Shown here piece after piece: positions 52,304-53,640 of a stretch of 53,640 bases of DNA; position 1 is the first letter of the stretch; every line of letters starts with the position of its first letter. A model generated the notes under the pieces. That model made no database searches and had not been told where the DNA came from. It saw only the letters and a program-made list of their open reading frames with translations. Made by a program: the position numbers and the translations under genes. Origin of the DNA: Nocardioides albidus (GTDB lineage Bacteria > Actinomycetota > Actinomycetes > Propionibacteriales > Nocardioidaceae). The stretch covers positions 31,891 to 85,530 of the forward strand of contig NZ_VDMP01000012.1 of the NCBI RefSeq assembly GCF_006335005.1. Direction: 5' to 3'.

Positions 52304-52435
52304 CCGTTGAGTTGCCGGTTTCTCACCGTTGAGTTGCCGGTTTCTCACCGTTGACCTTCCGCTTTCTCACCGTCGAGTTGCCCCAGCTCCTGGAGTTGGA
52401 GCAACTCGACCATGAGGAAGTGGCAACTCAACGGT
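52303..52435. repeat. Intergenic 22-bp repeat array plus inverted copies (REP-like, terminator-capable)
   Basis: A 22-bp unit starting ACCGTTGAGTTGCC is repeated at 52303, 52325 and 52347 (third copy diverged), with a partial fourth at 52369. A hairpin follows: GTCGAGTTGC (52372-52381) pairs with GCAACTCGAC (52401-52410), continued by an imperfect inner stem. GGCAACTCAACGGT (52422-52435) is the reverse complement of the unit start. The array lies between convergent genes, so it can end both transcripts. The rest of the gap, to 52532, shows nothing else. Confidence 0.75.
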
Positions 52436-52532
52436 CAGGAAGGGGAAAGTCAACGACGAAGCGGCGGCCCGGGTCCCCCACGACCCAGACCGCCGCTGCG
52501 CGGTGGTGGTGCTCCCGAGAGCGTCCCCGGTC

Positions 52533-53640
52533 CTACAACAGCCCGGCGGCCTCGGTGAGGACCGAGCGGAGCTTCTGCTCGATCTCGTCGAAGTGCTCCT
52601 GGCCGCAGACGAGCGGCGGGGAGAGCTGGATGACCGGGTCGCCGCGGTCGTCGGCGCGGCAGTAGAGGCCGGCGTCGTACAGCGCCTTGGAGAGGAAGCC
52701 GCGCAGCAGCCGCTCGGACTCGTCCTCGTCGAAGGTCTCCTTGGTCGCCTTGTCCTTGACCAGCTCGATGCCGTAGAAGAAGCCGTCGCCGCGCACGTCG
52801 CCGACGATGGGCAGGTCGAGCAGCTTCTCGAGCGTGCTGCGGAAGGCGCCCTCGCGCTCGCGGACGCCCTCGTTGATCTTCTCGTCCTCGAAGATCTCCA
52901 TGTTCTTCAGCGCGACCGCCGTGGAGACGGGGTGGCCACCGAAGGTGTAGCCGTGCAGGAAGGTCTCGGTGCCGTGGGCGAACGGCTCGTAGACCCGGTC
53001 GCTGGCGATCATGGCGCCGAGCGGCGAGTAGCCCGACGTGAGGCCCTTGGCCGAGGTGATGATGTCGGGCTGGTAGCCGTAGCGCTCCGCGCCGAACATG
53101 TGGCCGAGCCGGCCGTAGGCGCAGATCACCTCGTCGGAGACCAGCAGAACGTCGTACTGGTCGCAGATCTCGCGGACCCGCTGGAAGTATCCGGGCGGCG
53201 GCGGGAAGCAGCCGCCGGCGTTCTGCACCGGCTCGAGGAAGACGGCCGCGACGGTGTCGGCGCCCTCGTTCTCGATCGCGACCGCGATCTGGTCGGCGGC
53301 CCAGCGGCCGAAGGCCTCCGGGTCCGACCCGTCGAGGAAGCCGCCGGTGATCTCGGAGGCGCGGTAGGCGTTGGTGTTGGGCACGCGGAAGGTCGAGGGC
53401 ACGAGCGGCTCGAAGGGCGCCTTGAGCCCCGGCAGGCCGGTGATCGACAGCGCGCCCTGGGTCGTGCCGTGATAGGCGATGGCGCGGCTGATGACCTTGT
53501 GCTTGCCGGGCTTGCCGGTGAGCTTGAAGTAGTTCTTCGCCAGCTTCCAGGCCGACTCCACGGCCTCGCCGCCACCGGAGGTGAAGAACACCCGGTTGAG
53601 GTCGCCCGGCGCGTAGCCCGCGATCTTCGCGGCGAGCTCG
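52533..53640 (-). CDS. Class III PLP-dependent aminotransferase (5' end outside window)
   Basis: The visible part is 368 residues plus stop; the frame stays open through base 53640, so the true start is beyond the window. PLP enzyme features: FFTSGGGEAVESAWKLAKNY, AYHGTTQGALSITGLPG, FLEPVQNAGGCFPPPPGYF, LLVSDEVICAYGRLGHMFGAE with the PLP-binding Asp, and the Schiff-base Lys in SAKGLTSGYSPLGAMI. It belongs to the omega-amino acid/polyamine:pyruvate aminotransferase group. Beside a polyamine transporter it probably deaminates putrescine or a related amine; beta-alanine, GABA or taurine are alternatives. Confidence 0.9.
   Translation of the reverse strand, partial: ELAAKIAGYAPGDLNRVFFTSGGGEAVESAWKLAKNYFKLTGKPGKHKVISRAIAYHGTTQGALSITGLPGLKAPFEPLVPSTFRVPNTNAYRASEITGGFLDGSDPEAFGRWAADQIAVAIENEGADTVAAVFLEPVQNAGGCFPPPPGYFQRVREICDQYDVLLVSDEVICAYGRLGHMFGAERYGYQPDIITSAKGLTSGYSPLGAMIASDRVYEPFAHGTETFLHGYTFGGHPVSTAVALKNMEIFEDEKINEGVREREGAFRSTLEKLLDLPIVGDVRGDGFFYGIELVKDKATKETFDEDESERLLRGFLSKALYDAGLYCRADDRGDPVIQLSPPLVCGQEHFDEIEQKLRSVLTEAAGLL

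Noticed and set aside
52303..52382. CRISPR array
   Set aside because: Units are 22 bp and directly adjacent with no spacers, and no cas genes are near.

Overview
This window is from a high-GC Gram-positive actinobacterium, most likely Nocardioides, Pimelobacter or a close relative. The signs are strong G/C bias at third codon positions, frequent GTG starts, many 4-bp stop/start overlaps (ATGA, GTGA), and a histamine dehydrogenase whose substrate-pocket residues match my recollection of the enzyme described from Nocardioides simplex. No rRNA, tRNA, insertion sequence, phage gene or CRISPR array was seen. No stretch without a gene exceeds about 230 bp. The window cuts two genes: etfB on the left loses its 3' end, and an aminotransferase on the right loses its 5' end.

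Layout. (1) 1-10540, minus strand: a choline/glycine betaine block. betB-betA-proV-proW-proX form one tightly packed unit. A hairpin and an operator follow, then a dimethylglycine-dehydrogenase-type flavoprotein coupled to etfB. (2) 10657-20321: two IclR regulators and what looks like a complete corrinoid-dependent demethylation module. It holds a non-pyrrolysine MttB-superfamily methyltransferase, a corrinoid protein, a pterin methyltransferase, an ATP-dependent corrinoid activase with a [2Fe-2S] domain, DUF1638, a GFA-type protein, a MetF-type reductase and PurU. (3) 20444-28936: a small secreted protein, then carbamate kinase-gntR divergent from DUF2877 (AllH)-ankyrin-FdrA (AllF)-DUF1116 (AllG)-permease, an oxamate-carbamoyltransferase-type locus. 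(4) 29004-34351, minus: RidA-DUF1028-M20 hydrolase-LysR-DUF1801-(DUF429 fused to RelA/SpoT), possibly one unit, divergent from an FMO-type oxidase plus a histone-deacetylase-like amidohydrolase (34521-36916). (5) 36903-39844, minus: NCS1 permease plus GMC oxidoreductase. (6) 40074-45920: a histamine operon (aldehyde dehydrogenase, APC permease, histamine dehydrogenase) with a divergent TetR. (7) 45928-52303: a BCCT betaine transporter, an Lrp/AsnC regulator and a polyamine-type ABC transporter potD-A-B-C. (8) A repeat element and the truncated aminotransferase.

How it fits together: the window reads as a catabolic island for methylated and other small amines. Choline is taken up and oxidised to betaine (betA/betB), and betaine enters through ProVWX and the BCCT carrier. 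A methyl group would pass from betaine to the corrinoid protein and then to tetrahydrofolate. MetF and PurU would carry that C1 unit towards formate, and the dimethylglycine dehydrogenase with ETF would process the remaining methyl groups. A palindrome, GTTGC-N7-GCAAC, lies in front of the dimethylglycine dehydrogenase, betB, the first iclR, metF (one mismatch) and the distant BCCT gene. It suggests one IclR regulon spanning about 45 kb.
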